NCBI GenBank assembly: GCA_963711465.1
Contig: CAVQEG010000001.1
Coordinates: 2,294,001-2,358,000, forward strand
Source: CAVQEG01 sp963711465
Lineage (GTDB): Bacteria > Bacteroidota > Ignavibacteria > OLB7
DNA: 64,000 nucleotides
Direction of reading: 5' to 3'
The notes below the pieces were generated by a model that searched no databases, was not told the origin of the DNA, and saw nothing but the letters and a program-made list of their open reading frames with translations. Positions 34,567 to 43,772 of the stretch are shown piece by piece. Position numbers and translations under genes: made by a program. Within the stretch, counting starts at the first letter, position 1, and each line of letters starts with the position of its first letter.

Positions 34567-36447
34567 CTATCGGATTCGAACGGTTGTGGCGTGCGTCGTG
34601 GTGTCGTCGAAAACCATCCGAAGGAAGTACGTCCCTGCCGGAATGGGCGTTGTATCGACCGTGGCCAAACCCGCAGTCGCACTGACCGGTTGGTCCAGAA
34701 CCACGTTCCCGTTCTCATCAACCAGTTCGAGTCTGGCCGCGCGTGCATCCTCAGCCGCGGTCCATTCCACCCGGAGCGTTTCGGCTGCCGGATTCGGAAT
34801 CACCCGGATTGCGAGAGCATTCGCGCAGGTACGTGCTGGCACCTCCACCGCTGCCGAGGTCGCACCGCAGAACTCTCCCGGCAGGTGCGGCAGCAGCCGA
34901 GGGTGCGGTGTCCACGTCGGAACCGACTGGTCCGGCTTCAAAAACACGATGGCACCCGGAAAGCCATTGTCATTCGGATAGTTGTTGTAGCCGATCGCCA
35001 CCGTCGGTTCCCCCGACCCGTCGATGTCTCCCAGTCGTGCGACGCTCATGATGTCGGTGCCGGGGAAGTGGATCACCACATCGATCAGCGAGTCGATGCC
35101 ACGCCCCCCCGAATACCCGATGATCAGTGGCCACGACGCCGTCCAGATCTCATCGGCGCCGTCGAGGTTGGCGTCGCCCATGTCGTAGAGCGGGGCTCCG
35201 CCGCTGCCTCCCCAGCCGTCCTCGTGCAGTTGGTCGGGCGAGAGCACCTCCGCCCACGGACGGGACCACCAGCCGTGTCCATCGCTCGGGCCTTCGTAGC
35301 CACTGCCGTATTGCTCCAGCAGACGCTGAGCGGGCCGTCCCGCGTAGATCCGAATGCGTTCCGCGCCGCCGCAATTGACCAGCAGATCGTAGCTGCCGTC
35401 GCCCGTTACGTCACTGAACAGCGCATAGTGTCCATTTGCTACCGTGAGGTCAACCACCTCCAGTTCCGTTGTGTCTGGCAGAGCTCCTTTGCGCCCGTAC
35501 AGCACGCCGACGCTGCCAAGAGAGCTCGTCTCGTTGTCGATGAACACCACATCGGGGTTCCCATCGCAGTCCTGGTCGAGGATGCGGATCTGCTTCGTCG
35601 GTGGAATGTTCCACATTCGCCAGTCCGCTCGCCGCGAGAGCCCCCCGCGACCCCACCGGCCACCGCGATGGCCACGGTAGATTCGCAACTGCGGCTGCGC
35701 CACGACTTCACCCTGGCTGAACCCCGCATAGGCGCGGACCATCAGGTCATCAGTGCCATCCCCATCAAAATCCTTCCCCAGACCGTTCTGGATCCCCAGC
35801 CACATCTCGCTCTCACACGATAACCGCGTCGTATCTGACAGCGAGTAGTAGCCGTATCCGTCGTTCCAGAAAATCACCAACCGCGCCACCGGCTTTCCAC
35901 CCGGTACGTTTCCCGCAGTCGTGTCGTCCTTGATCTCGACAGCCAGGACGAGGTCGCCGAATCCGTCCCCATCGAAATCCCCGCTGCCCACAAGCGTGAT
36001 GGACGACGGCGCCTCGCTGACCCGAACCCGCTGTCCGCTCGTCGAGGCCGGAAGGCCACCGCGCACCCCGTGGTAGATCAGCAGCTCCTGCGGCGCTCCC
36101 GCCGTGTCCGTATGGCGGTGCCAGACGGCGAAGTCATTGATGCCGTCCCCGGAAATATCCCCAAGTGCCGTAATGCCTCCGCCGACCTCTGAGCACCCGA
36201 ATTCCTCCAGATCACGGCGATTGGTCATAAACCCGTACATCCGCCCCAACTCCGGCAGCCCCGTCACCATCCACGGTGCCCGGGGATCGATCCGCTTTGG
36301 CTGCGCGTGGGCCGAGTCGGACGCAGCAACGGCAAGTCCCGCCAGCGCCAGTACACCCGCCACCACTCTGCTCATGCGCTGGAGCCGTGGGCGCCGTCGC
36401 CTCGCCGGATGCGAGGTGGCCTGAGGTTTCAGCGTCAATTGTCTCAT
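34567..36447 (-). CDS. Secreted FG-GAP/VCBS beta-propeller protein with T9SS sorting domain
   Basis: The product has about 626 residues from ATG 36447; ATG 36459 and ATG 36375 (MSRVVAGVLALAGLAVAASD, a standard signal peptide ending AHAQ) are alternatives. The body has at least five FG-GAP-type calcium-binding loops: GDISGDGINDFAVW, GDFDGDGFGDLVLA, KDFDGDGTDDLMV, DQDCDGNPDVVF and GDANLDGADEIW. They form an integrin-alpha-like beta-propeller. The C-terminus is a T9SS domain (IRVIPNPAAETLRVEW ... GTYFLRMVF ... TVRIR). It is probably displayed at the surface; its partner is unknown. It is not obviously co-regulated with its neighbours. Confidence 0.85.
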   Translation of the reverse strand: MRQLTLKPQATSHPARRRRPRLQRMSRVVAGVLALAGLAVAASDSAHAQPKRIDPRAPWMVTGLPELGRMYGFMTNRRDLEEFGCSEVGGGITALGDISGDGINDFAVWHRHTDTAGAPQELLIYHGVRGGLPASTSGQRVRVSEAPSSITLVGSGDFDGDGFGDLVLAVEIKDDTTAGNVPGGKPVARLVIFWNDGYGYYSLSDTTRLSCESEMWLGIQNGLGKDFDGDGTDDLMVRAYAGFSQGEVVAQPQLRIYRGHRGGRWGRGGLSRRADWRMWNIPPTKQIRILDQDCDGNPDVVFIDNETSSLGSVGVLYGRKGALPDTTELEVVDLTVANGHYALFSDVTGDGSYDLLVNCGGAERIRIYAGRPAQRLLEQYGSGYEGPSDGHGWWSRPWAEVLSPDQLHEDGWGGSGGAPLYDMGDANLDGADEIWTASWPLIIGYSGGRGIDSLIDVVIHFPGTDIMSVARLGDIDGSGEPTVAIGYNNYPNDNGFPGAIVFLKPDQSVPTWTPHPRLLPHLPGEFCGATSAAVEVPARTCANALAIRVIPNPAAETLRVEWTAAEDARAARLELVDENGNVVLDQPVSATAGLATVDTTPIPAGTYFLRMVFDDTTTHATTVRIR

Positions 36448-36459
36448 TTCTGTCACCAT

Positions 36460-37036
36460 TCAGCGGCTATACTCCATGCTCGCGATCGGGTCCGCCATCC
36501 ATTCTCCACACACTGACGAATTCAATACCTGCTCTGCCATTACCATCTCGCAAGGTAGCAGTGCGACGTGATCGATCTTTCGATTGCGGCGGCCGTCCGG
36601 TGGGGCGGTCGGTGCTTCCGCGGCCTATGCGACCCGCGCCGCGTTCAATGCACGGCGGCGCGTGGTGTGGGGGATACGCCGGGCGTCTCGTGCGCCGCAC
36701 GTGTACGTCCGCGGTCGTGCAATTGCAAGCGGTATTTGTCACTCATTTTCGAGATGCAATTGTTGCCCGCAATTGCGCGATCCGTTCGCTTGGCTTCCGA
36801 ATGAATTCTGCTGGCCAGCGACTACGGCGCCTGCGTGTGCCACCCATGATTCTCAAGCCCGGCGCCAGCAATGTCGCCCAAACGCCGCCCGGTGACCTGG
36901 ATTCGCATTTCGTACTGCGTATCGCTCTGCCACGGCCGTTCACAACCCGAAAAATGCTGAAGTATGCCCGAATTTGTGAATGGGTATCAAATGGTCCGAA
37001 TTATTTGTTGGCCCCACGTCGCGTCGCCAATCGGTA
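36460..37036. other. 577-bp region without a gene, contains repeat B
   Basis: No frame here has a signal, motif or family similarity. Features seen are repeat copy B (36919-36982) and three GCAATTG motifs at 36719-36776 (see findings). The region is the promoter side of the FG-GAP gene and lies beyond the 3' end of the MOSC gene. Its GC content is more uneven than that of the flanking genes. Confidence 0.5.
36919..36982. repeat. 64-bp direct repeat, copy B
   Basis: 58 of 64 bases match copy A (33641-33704), with the same orientation and no indels. The core GTATCGCTCTGCCACGGCCG and the block GAAGTATGCCCGAATT are identical. It lies in a gene-free region 55 bp from the MOSC stop codon. Confidence 0.75.
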
Positions 37037-37615
37037 TCAAGCCGCACTCGGTTCCGCCGCTGTCCGATCCCTCTCGATCCGTTCCACGACGTCGCCCACG
37101 CGGACCTCGCCCGAGGTCACCACCCGCGCGTTGGCTCCGCGCAACCGCAGTGCCCGCCCCCCGGCCGAATTCACCCACTTCAATGCGTCCAGCCCGAATC
37201 GCCCCCGGAATTTCGAACAGCCCGTGTGCGGCGGCGCCGTCAACTCGAGCGTCGCTCCCCCGATCCGCAACAGCGTGCCCGCCGGACAGAGCTCCTCGCT
37301 CAGGTCGAAATCGACGTACAACTGGTCGCCAGCCAACGCCCGCCGCTGCGGATCGACCGCGACAATCCCCGCCACACGCACGTTCATCAGTGTCACCTGA
37401 TGCAGCCGTCCCTCCGGATCGTCCGCACCCGGTGTCCACCCCCAGTAGTCGCCGATCAGTCCCTCCTCAACGTCCAGCGTCCCACTGCTCAACTCTTCCC
37501 GCAGATCCACTGCCGGTCGGCGCACGATCAACTCCAGCCGCCCGGCATCCCGCGGTGAGGCCAGCACGTCCGCCAGCGCTGCGTTCAACTCCTCGATGGT
37601 TCGATGTAGTGCCAT
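37037..37615 (-). CDS. MOSC-domain protein
   Basis: From ATG 37615 (MALHRTIEELNAAL) the product is 192 residues, a stand-alone MOSC domain. The family carries sulfur or binds molybdenum cofactor through a conserved Cys, here C133 in PPHTGCSKFRGRFG. VNSAGGRALRLRGANARVV follows as expected. It may sulfurate or transfer Mo cofactor, for instance to the molybdoenzyme encoded 17 kb away, but this is speculative. The frame extends to 37717 without similarity. It is divergent from nifJ across 169 bp. Confidence 0.85.
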   Translation of the reverse strand: MALHRTIEELNAALADVLASPRDAGRLELIVRRPAVDLREELSSGTLDVEEGLIGDYWGWTPGADDPEGRLHQVTLMNVRVAGIVAVDPQRRALAGDQLYVDFDLSEELCPAGTLLRIGGATLELTAPPHTGCSKFRGRFGLDALKWVNSAGGRALRLRGANARVVTSGEVRVGDVVERIERDRTAAEPSAA

Positions 37616-37703
37616 TGCTCTGCCGATGGTTTCCGGTGAATCCGGTTGACACCCGCCGTTGCCGTCGCGCTTTCGGCCCCTGCACTCCTCCCTCTGCGCG
37701 ATA

Positions 37704-37717
37704 ATGACCACCGTCAT
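37704..37717. promoter_or_regulatory. Inverted repeat ATGAC-N4-GTCAT before nifJ
   Basis: A perfect 5-bp dyad with a 4-bp spacer, in the FNR/Dnr site geometry, 68-81 bp upstream of the nifJ start codon and between it and the divergent MOSC gene. Confidence 0.4.
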
Positions 37718-37784
37718 GGTAGCCTACCGCCACGAGACCGATGTTGATCCCGTTCGGACTCACACCTGTTCGGAGGAGACTCTC

Positions 37785-40700
37785 ATGGAAAGACAGTGGA
37801 TTACCATCGATGGGAACGAGGCAGCAGCGCGCGTCGCCTTCCGCGCCAGCGAAGTGATCGCAATATATCCGATCACCCCCTCGAGTCCCATGGGAGAGCT
37901 GTCGGATGAGTGGAGCGCGCGTCACGAGGAGAACATTTTCGGATCGATTCCGGTGGTCCAGGAGATGCAATCCGAAGGCGGCGCCGCCGGCGCGATCCAC
38001 GGTGCGCTGCAGGCCGGTGCCCTGGCAACCACGTTCACCTCGAGCCAGGGGCTGCTGCTGATGATCCCCAACATGTTCAAGATCGCCGGCGAACTCACCC
38101 CGGCCGTCTTCCACATCGCCGCCCGTTCGATCGCAACACACGCGCTGTCGATCTTCGGCGACCACAGCGACGTCATGGCCGTGCGCTCGACCGGATTCGC
38201 CATGCTCTTCAGCTCTTCGGTCCAGGAAGCCGTCGACATGGCGCTCATCGCCCACGCAGCCACACTGAAGTCGCGCGTCCCCTTCGTCCACGCCTTCGAC
38301 GGATTCCGCACGTCACACGAAGTGGCCAGGATCGAGATGGTCGGCGACGACGACATCCGCGCCATGATCGATCACAATGCCGTCGAAGCGCATCGCGCCC
38401 GCGCCCTCTCCCCCGATCATCCCGCCGTACGCGGTACCGCCCAGAATCCCGACGTCTTCTTCCAGGCCCGCGAAGCCGCCAATCCGTACTACAATGCCGT
38501 TCCGGAACTCGTCCAGGGCGAAATGGACACCCTCGGCGAACTGGTCGGTCGGCACTACCACATCTTCGACTACTACGGCTCCCCCGATGCCGAACACGTG
38601 GTCGTCGTCATGGGCTCCGGCGCGCAGACGGTCCTCTCGGCCGTCGAAGAACTCAACCGCAACGGGCGAAAGGTCGGCGCCGTCGTCGTGCGGCTCTACC
38701 GCCCGTTCTCGCGTGAACACTTCGCGCAGGCACTCCCCGATTCGGTTCGCTCCATCGCCGTGCTCGATCGCACGAAAGAACCGGGCGCGACCGGCGAGCC
38801 GCTGTACCAGGACGTCGTCACCGCGCTGAGCGAACTGTTCATGGACGACCGTCTGGCGATGAATTCGCTGCCACGCATCATCGGCGGACGCTACGGCCTG
38901 TCGTCGAAGGAATTCACGCCGTCGATGGCGATCGCCGTGTTCGACGAACTCGCGAAGCAGAATCCGAAGAACCACTTCACCGTCGGGATCAACGACGACG
39001 TCACATTCACCAGTCTCGACTACGACGCCGAGTTCGTGCTCGAACCGGAAGGCACTACCCGCTGCGTGTTCTGGGGGCTCGGTGCCGACGGAACGGTGGG
39101 GGCCAACAAGAATTCGATCAAGATCATCGGGGAGGACACCGACAACCACGCGCAGGGATACTTCGTGTACGATTCGAAGAAATCCGGTGCGCGCACGGTC
39201 TCGCACCTTCGCTTCGGTCCGCATCCGTTCCAGGCGCCGTACCTCATCCAGCGTGCGAATTTCGTCGCGGTGCATCAGTTCAACTTCCTCGAGCGGTACG
39301 AAGTGCTGGCCAACGTCGAGCGCGGCGGCACGCTGCTCATCAACGCGCCCTTCCCCGCCGACCAGGTGTGGTCGCGCCTGCCGCGGGAGGTGCAGCAACG
39401 GATCATCGATCTCGAACTCGAGCTCTACGCTGTCGACGCCTATGCGGTCGCAGCCGAGGCCGGCATGGGTACGAGAATCAATACGGTGATGCAGACCTGC
39501 TTTTTCGCGATCAGCAGGGTGCTGCCGCGTGAAGTGGCGATCGAGAAGATCAAGGAGGCGATCCGCAAGACGTACTGGAAGCGCGGTGAAGCGATCGTGC
39601 AGAAGAATTACGCGGCGGTCGACGCGGCGCTGGCGCATCTGAACCGGATCGACGTACCGGCGGTAGCCGACGGGATGCCGATGCTCACGGTGCTGCTTCC
39701 GGACGACGCCGGGGAATTCGTACGCAACGTCACTGCTCCGATGATCGCCGGACATGGCGACGAACTGCCGGTGAGCGCATTCCCGGCCGACGGCACCTTC
39801 CCCGTTGGCACGTCGAAGTGGGAGAAGCGCAACATCGCCCAGGAGGTGCCTGTCTGGGACACCGATCTGTGTATCCAGTGCGGCAAGTGCGTGGTGGTCT
39901 GTCCGCATGCGGCCATCCGTGCCTCGGTCTATACCGATGACAAACTCGTCGATGCCCCCGAGACGTTCCGCTCGGCAAAGGCGCGCTGGCGCGAACTCGG
40001 TGATCTGCTCTACACGCTCCAGGTCGCCGTGGAGGATTGCACCGGCTGCAATCTCTGCGTGGAGATCTGCCCGGTCGTCGACAAGACGGTCGAGGGACGC
40101 AAGGCGCTCAACATGGAGCCGCAGCTTCCGCTGCGCGAATCAGAACGCACCAACTGGGACTTCTTCCTCGGGCTCGACGGCCGCACTTCCGCAACGCTGG
40201 CTCCCACGAACGTGAAGAACGTGCAGCTCCGCCAACCGCTGTTCGAATTCTCCGGCGCCTGCACCGGCTGCGGCGAAGCTCCCTACGTACGCCTGATGTC
40301 CCAGCTCTTCGGCGACCGCACGGTGGTTGCCAACGCGACGGGCTGTTCGAGCATCTACGGCGGCAACCTGCCGACGACACCATGGACGACCAATGCGGAC
40401 GGACGCGGACCGGCATGGAGCAATTCGCTCTTCGAGGACAATGCGGAATTCGGACTCGGCATGCGGCTGGCGATCGACAAGCAGGCCGGCTTCGCACGCG
40501 AACTCCTCTTCCGGTTGCGTGATGAAGTGGGAACGGACCTGGTGGAGGAGATCATGCGGGCGCCGCAGCAGACCGATCAGGAGATCGCGGCGCAACGTGA
40601 TCGGGTCGAGCGACTGCGCGAGCGACTTGACCACCTCGAGGATTCGCTCGACGTCCGCGACCTGCATCGTCTTGCCGATATGCTCGTGCAGAAGAGCGTC

Positions 40701-41333
40701 TGGATCGTCGGCGGCGATGGCTGGGCATACGACATCGGATTCGGCGGACTCGATCACGTGATCGCCAGCGGTCGCAATGTGAACCTGCTGGTACTCGACA
40801 CCGAAGTGTACAGCAACACGGGTGGCCAGGCGTCCAAGGCGACGCCGTTCGGTGCTTCGGCGAAATTCGCCTTCAGCGGCAAGCCGACGGCGAAGAAGGA
40901 TATCGGAATGTATGCGATGACCTACGGCAGCGTCTACGTAGCGCAGATCGCCGTCGGGGCCAACGACGCGCACACGGTCAAAGCGTTCCTCGAAGCGGAG
41001 GCATTCGACGGACCGTCGCTGGTGATCGCCTACAGTCCCTGCATCGTCCACGGATTCGATATTTCGCGAGGGCTGGATCAGCAGAAGCTGGCGGTGGAAT
41101 CGGGGTACTGGCCGCTGTACCGGTACAATCCGGGTCGGGTGGCCGAAGGGAAGAATCCGCTGCAATTGGATTCGAAGGCGCCGTCGATTCCATTCGAACA
41201 GTACGCCTACAACGAGTCGCGGTACAAGATGCTGACCAAGAGCGATCCGGAGCACGCCGCAGAAATGATGCGCCACGCCGAGAAGCTCGTCCACGACAAA
41301 TGGGAGCGCCTGGCCCACCTCGCCGAGGGATAG
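37785..41333 (+). CDS. nifJ: Pyruvate:ferredoxin (flavodoxin) oxidoreductase
   Basis: A single-chain PFOR of 1,182 residues, the normal length. It decarboxylates pyruvate to acetyl-CoA with reduction of ferredoxin or flavodoxin, an anaerobic or microaerobic reaction. Visible parts are the N-terminal pyrimidine-binding domain (IYPITPSSPMGE) and two ferredoxin clusters near residues 696-760 (CIQCGKCVVVCP, CTGCNLCVEICP). The C-terminal TPP domain has CTGCGEAPYVRLMSQLFGDR, the GDGWAYDIGFGGLDHV diphosphate motif and DTEVYSNTGGQASKATPFGA. GGAGGAG at 37772-37778 supports ATG 37785 over the upstream in-frame ATGs. An inverted repeat of FNR spacing lies upstream. Confidence 0.97.
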   Translation: MERQWITIDGNEAAARVAFRASEVIAIYPITPSSPMGELSDEWSARHEENIFGSIPVVQEMQSEGGAAGAIHGALQAGALATTFTSSQGLLLMIPNMFKIAGELTPAVFHIAARSIATHALSIFGDHSDVMAVRSTGFAMLFSSSVQEAVDMALIAHAATLKSRVPFVHAFDGFRTSHEVARIEMVGDDDIRAMIDHNAVEAHRARALSPDHPAVRGTAQNPDVFFQAREAANPYYNAVPELVQGEMDTLGELVGRHYHIFDYYGSPDAEHVVVVMGSGAQTVLSAVEELNRNGRKVGAVVVRLYRPFSREHFAQALPDSVRSIAVLDRTKEPGATGEPLYQDVVTALSELFMDDRLAMNSLPRIIGGRYGLSSKEFTPSMAIAVFDELAKQNPKNHFTVGINDDVTFTSLDYDAEFVLEPEGTTRCVFWGLGADGTVGANKNSIKIIGEDTDNHAQGYFVYDSKKSGARTVSHLRFGPHPFQAPYLIQRANFVAVHQFNFLERYEVLANVERGGTLLINAPFPADQVWSRLPREVQQRIIDLELELYAVDAYAVAAEAGMGTRINTVMQTCFFAISRVLPREVAIEKIKEAIRKTYWKRGEAIVQKNYAAVDAALAHLNRIDVPAVADGMPMLTVLLPDDAGEFVRNVTAPMIAGHGDELPVSAFPADGTFPVGTSKWEKRNIAQEVPVWDTDLCIQCGKCVVVCPHAAIRASVYTDDKLVDAPETFRSAKARWRELGDLLYTLQVAVEDCTGCNLCVEICPVVDKTVEGRKALNMEPQLPLRESERTNWDFFLGLDGRTSATLAPTNVKNVQLRQPLFEFSGACTGCGEAPYVRLMSQLFGDRTVVANATGCSSIYGGNLPTTPWTTNADGRGPAWSNSLFEDNAEFGLGMRLAIDKQAGFARELLFRLRDEVGTDLVEEIMRAPQQTDQEIAAQRDRVERLRERLDHLEDSLDVRDLHRLADMLVQKSVWIVGGDGWAYDIGFGGLDHVIASGRNVNLLVLDTEVYSNTGGQASKATPFGASAKFAFSGKPTAKKDIGMYAMTYGSVYVAQIAVGANDAHTVKAFLEAEAFDGPSLVIAYSPCIVHGFDISRGLDQQKLAVESGYWPLYRYNPGRVAEGKNPLQLDSKAPSIPFEQYAYNESRYKMLTKSDPEHAAEMMRHAEKLVHDKWERLAHLAEG

Positions 41334-41428
41334 ATCCAGGCCGACCCGGTCCCCCCCGAAACCCTCGAAGCCGAAGCCCGCGGCCTCCTATCAACGCTGA
41401 ACGTGATTTCTGCCCCCCCCAATACGAA

Positions 41429-41458
41429 AGCGCCCGCCGGAATACTCCGGCGGGCGCT
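41429..41458. terminator. Hairpin terminator between nifJ and the RRM gene
   Basis: A 12-bp stem, AGCGCCCGCCGG/CCGGCGGGCGCT with an AATACT loop. On the minus strand TTTCG follows, so it best suits termination of the RRM gene, whose stop is 43 bp away. The nifJ stop is 96 bp upstream. Confidence 0.65.
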
Positions 41459-41500
41459 CTGCGAATTCACGACGCGACCGTCAGTCGGTCGCGGTCGAAC

Positions 41501-41806
41501 TCAGTAGTTACGACGGCTTCCGCCACCACCCCAGCCGCCACGTGAGCCGCCGCGCTCCTCGCGCGGACGTGCCTCGTTCACGGTCAGGGTCCGTCCGTCG
41601 ACCTCCTTGCCGTTGAGCGCGTTGATGGCATCCTCGCCCTCGTCTCGGGACGACATTTCCACGAATCCGAATCCGCGCGAGCGGCCGGTGTCGCGGTCGC
41701 TGACGACCGATGCGGACTCGACAGTGCCGTTGGCGCTGAAGAGGTCCTTGAGGTCGTCACTGGTCGTATCGAACGACAGGTTTCCGACGTACAGTTTCAT
41801 CGACAT
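41501..41806 (-). CDS. Glycine-rich RNA-binding protein (single RRM)
   Basis: A 101-residue cold-inducible-type RNA chaperone. RNP2 is LYVGNL at the N-terminus and RNP1 is RGFGFVEM. The C-terminal tail is Arg/Gly-rich (REERGGSRGGWGGGGSRRNY). It probably binds single-stranded RNA and helps translation or RNA stability, as in cyanobacterial and Bacteroidota Rbp proteins. A clear AGAGGAG lies 8 bp before ATG 41806. The 274-bp leader upstream has GTGCTTCGAT twice (41855, 41904), which might belong to a regulatory 5' UTR. Confidence 0.93.
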   Translation of the reverse strand: MSMKLYVGNLSFDTTSDDLKDLFSANGTVESASVVSDRDTGRSRGFGFVEMSSRDEGEDAINALNGKEVDGRTLTVNEARPREERGGSRGGWGGGGSRRNY

Positions 41807-42080
41807 ATACTAACTCCTCTCCCTATGGAGATGCTGCGGAAGCGCGAACTGGAAGTGCTTCGATGAGGCGGTGGCAGCGAAGTCGTCTGGTTCTCTCTTA
41901 CGAGTGCTTCGATTGATCTGGAACGCTTCTCCGATCGAACTCCATGGCGTGACGGCACGCCGTCATGCTACCGCATATCGGTAGAAGAAGCACTTGAATC
42001 GCACAAACTACGCAACTCGCGACCATGTGCAAGCGCCGAATGCAACTGTGCACCAATCCTCACATATCGCCGCGAGCGCA

Positions 42081-42572
42081 TCACCCCGCGTAGGAATCCG
42101 CCGCCTTCAACAACGACCGCAGGTCGAGCGGCCTGGTGTACATCGAGATGCTCCCATCGGGCTGCCTCGGCCACTGCGATTTGAGCCGGTCACAGTACAG
42201 CTCAAGTCCGTTTCCGTCCGGATCCCGCAGGTAGAGCGCCTCGCTGACGCCGTGGTCGGCCGCGCCGTCGAGACGGATTCCCGCGTCGTTCAGCCGTCGA
42301 AGCGCATCGCCAAGCGCCGCCCGCGTCGGATACAGAATCGCTACGTGGTACAGCCCCGTCGTCCCCGGCGGCGGCGGTGATCCGCCTCTGCTCTCCCATG
42401 TGTTCAACCCGATGTGATGGTGGTATCCGCCCGCCGACAGAAATGCCGCGGAGTCACCCATGCGCTCGACGATGTCAAAGCCAAGCACGCCATGGTAGAA
42501 CTCCACCGCGCGGTCGAGATCCGACACCTTCAGATGCACGTGCCCGATTCGCACGTCCGGATCGATACTCAT
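42081..42572 (-). CDS. VOC-family (glyoxalase/catechol 2,3-dioxygenase-like) protein
   Basis: 163 residues from ATG 42572. The start GHVHLKVSDLDRAVEFYHGV is the first beta-alpha-beta-beta-beta metal half. GGYHHHIGLNTWESRGG is typical of the CatE/YfiE-like subgroup. LRDPDGNGLELYCDR completes the second half, with the Glu ligand. It probably binds Fe(II) or Mn(II), but its substrate is unknown. It is 65 bp downstream of the paired membrane-protein genes on the same strand and may be on their transcript. Confidence 0.85.
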   Translation of the reverse strand: MSIDPDVRIGHVHLKVSDLDRAVEFYHGVLGFDIVERMGDSAAFLSAGGYHHHIGLNTWESRGGSPPPPGTTGLYHVAILYPTRAALGDALRRLNDAGIRLDGAADHGVSEALYLRDPDGNGLELYCDRLKSQWPRQPDGSISMYTRPLDLRSLLKAADSYAG

Positions 42573-42637
42573 GTGCAATTCCCCACACTGATTTCCATCC
42601 CGCACCCTGCCTTCTCCTTCGCCGCCGCTGAGCAACG

Positions 42638-43036
42638 CTACCGACGGTATGCCACCACCCGCGGAATGATGTGTCCGGTAAACATTGCGAATCCTCCGAT
42701 CTCCGCCATCCGTCCCAGTGCCGCAACGACCGACGACGCATTCATCACGCCACCGATGCCAACCGTCCAGATGCCGGCGTTGAGCAACACCACTGCCGCC
42801 ACGACGACCCCGCGTCCCGGTCGCGACGGAATCCTCGGCAGTATCCATGAACCAACTCCGAAGGCGAGCTGCACCATCCATCCGAAGAGCAGGAACTCCA
42901 CGTGCAGCGGTCGCAGCTGCCAGATCCACGTCCAGACGACCACGCCCTCCCCGGCAAGCATCACCGCACCGATCGTGGCGCCCAGCATCAGGTAGATGAG
43001 CGAACACCGGATGATCCACACGTTCAATCGAGGCAT
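42638..43036 (-). CDS. Four-helix membrane protein, haem-copper-oxidase-subunit-like (paralogue 2)
   Basis: A 132-residue protein with four predicted transmembrane helices, starting MPRLNVWIIRCSLIYLMLGA. The second helix has LRPLHVEFLLFGWMVQLAFG and then SWILPR; the buried His could ligate haem. This resembles part of cytochrome-oxidase/NorB-type subunit I proteins, but it is far too short for a catalytic subunit. It begins 3 bp after the stop of its paralogue, so the pair is translationally coupled. The proximity of RIC and Crp suggests a nitrogen-oxide or haem-related role (inference). Confidence 0.65.
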   Translation of the reverse strand: MPRLNVWIIRCSLIYLMLGATIGAVMLAGEGVVVWTWIWQLRPLHVEFLLFGWMVQLAFGVGSWILPRIPSRPGRGVVVAAVVLLNAGIWTVGIGGVMNASSVVAALGRMAEIGGFAMFTGHIIPRVVAYRR

Positions 43037-43038
43037 CG

Positions 43039-43458
43039 CTACTTCGCCCTCACACGACTCCAGATGTACAGCGCAAACGACACCAGACCGACCCACTGCA
43101 GTATTGCCGCGACGACGAGCAGCCATCGCCAGATTTCCGCGTGCGACCACGTGAGCGACGGCTCGGCCACCACCCTGACGGCAAGTCCCGGGTTGAGCGT
43201 CCAGAACGCGAGCCACGCCAGCCACGTGCGCCCACGTGGATCGTCACCTTGCGCTCGAGGGAACAGCCAGAAGGCGACCCCGATGATCAGCCCCGTCAGC
43301 CATCCGACCGTGATCATGTGCAGGTACGGTTGCCACAGCGCCGCCGCCGAGGGGTGCAACCCCAGCAATGGCCACAGCGCCATTGCCAGCGCCGTACTCA
43401 GCGCCAGGCCGAACCACAGCAGTGACGTCTTGATGAACCAGCGTGCGAGTCGTGGCAT
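43039..43458 (-). CDS. Four-helix membrane protein, haem-copper-oxidase-subunit-like (paralogue 1)
   Basis: 139 residues, four predicted helices. MPRLARWFIKTSLLWFGLAL at the N-terminus mirrors the next gene (MPRLNVWIIRCSLIYLMLGA). WQPYLHMITVGWLTGLIIGV and AFWLFPRAQ correspond to LRPLHVEFLLFGW...SWILPR of the partner, including the His in helix 2. The pair therefore looks like a tandem duplication that forms a heterodimer. An AT-rich palindrome at 43487-43499 lies upstream. The function is unassigned. Confidence 0.68.
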   Translation of the reverse strand: MPRLARWFIKTSLLWFGLALSTALAMALWPLLGLHPSAAALWQPYLHMITVGWLTGLIIGVAFWLFPRAQGDDPRGRTWLAWLAFWTLNPGLAVRVVAEPSLTWSHAEIWRWLLVVAAILQWVGLVSFALYIWSRVRAK

Positions 43459-43772
43459 GTGAGGATACCTGTGGAATTTCTGCTCCCGTAATAATTACGT
43501 CACCCGAACGATTCCTCCCTATTTTCACGCCCAACCCGATGACGAGGACAGACCCCTCCGAGGGGCGGATCCGAACCGGAAGCGGCCCTGCCGCAGGCCT
43601 GCATAGGATTCGACGTACCGACGGACGATATCGTCGTAACCGAGCGCCGCTGCACGGACGCCACGCGCGTGCCGCGGAAGCTGGATGGCACCGCCGGGGA
43701 ACCGGTTCCAGCACCATCAATCGCAACTCTCAACACGTCGGGCGCATTCGTGCCCACCATGAGGTAATCGCC
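43459..43772. other. 314-bp divergent region between membrane-protein pair and broken AspRS
   Basis: No gene seen. It contains the palindrome CGTAATAATTACG (43487-43499) near the minus-strand start, and a GAGG ribosome-binding motif (43761-43764) before the AspRS start at 43773. The remaining sequence shows no family similarity in any frame. Confidence 0.5.
43487..43499. promoter_or_regulatory. 13-bp perfect palindrome, operator or -10 candidate
   Basis: CGTAAT-A-ATTACG, AT-rich in GC-rich context, 29-41 bp upstream of the minus-strand membrane-protein start at 43458. Confidence 0.3.
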
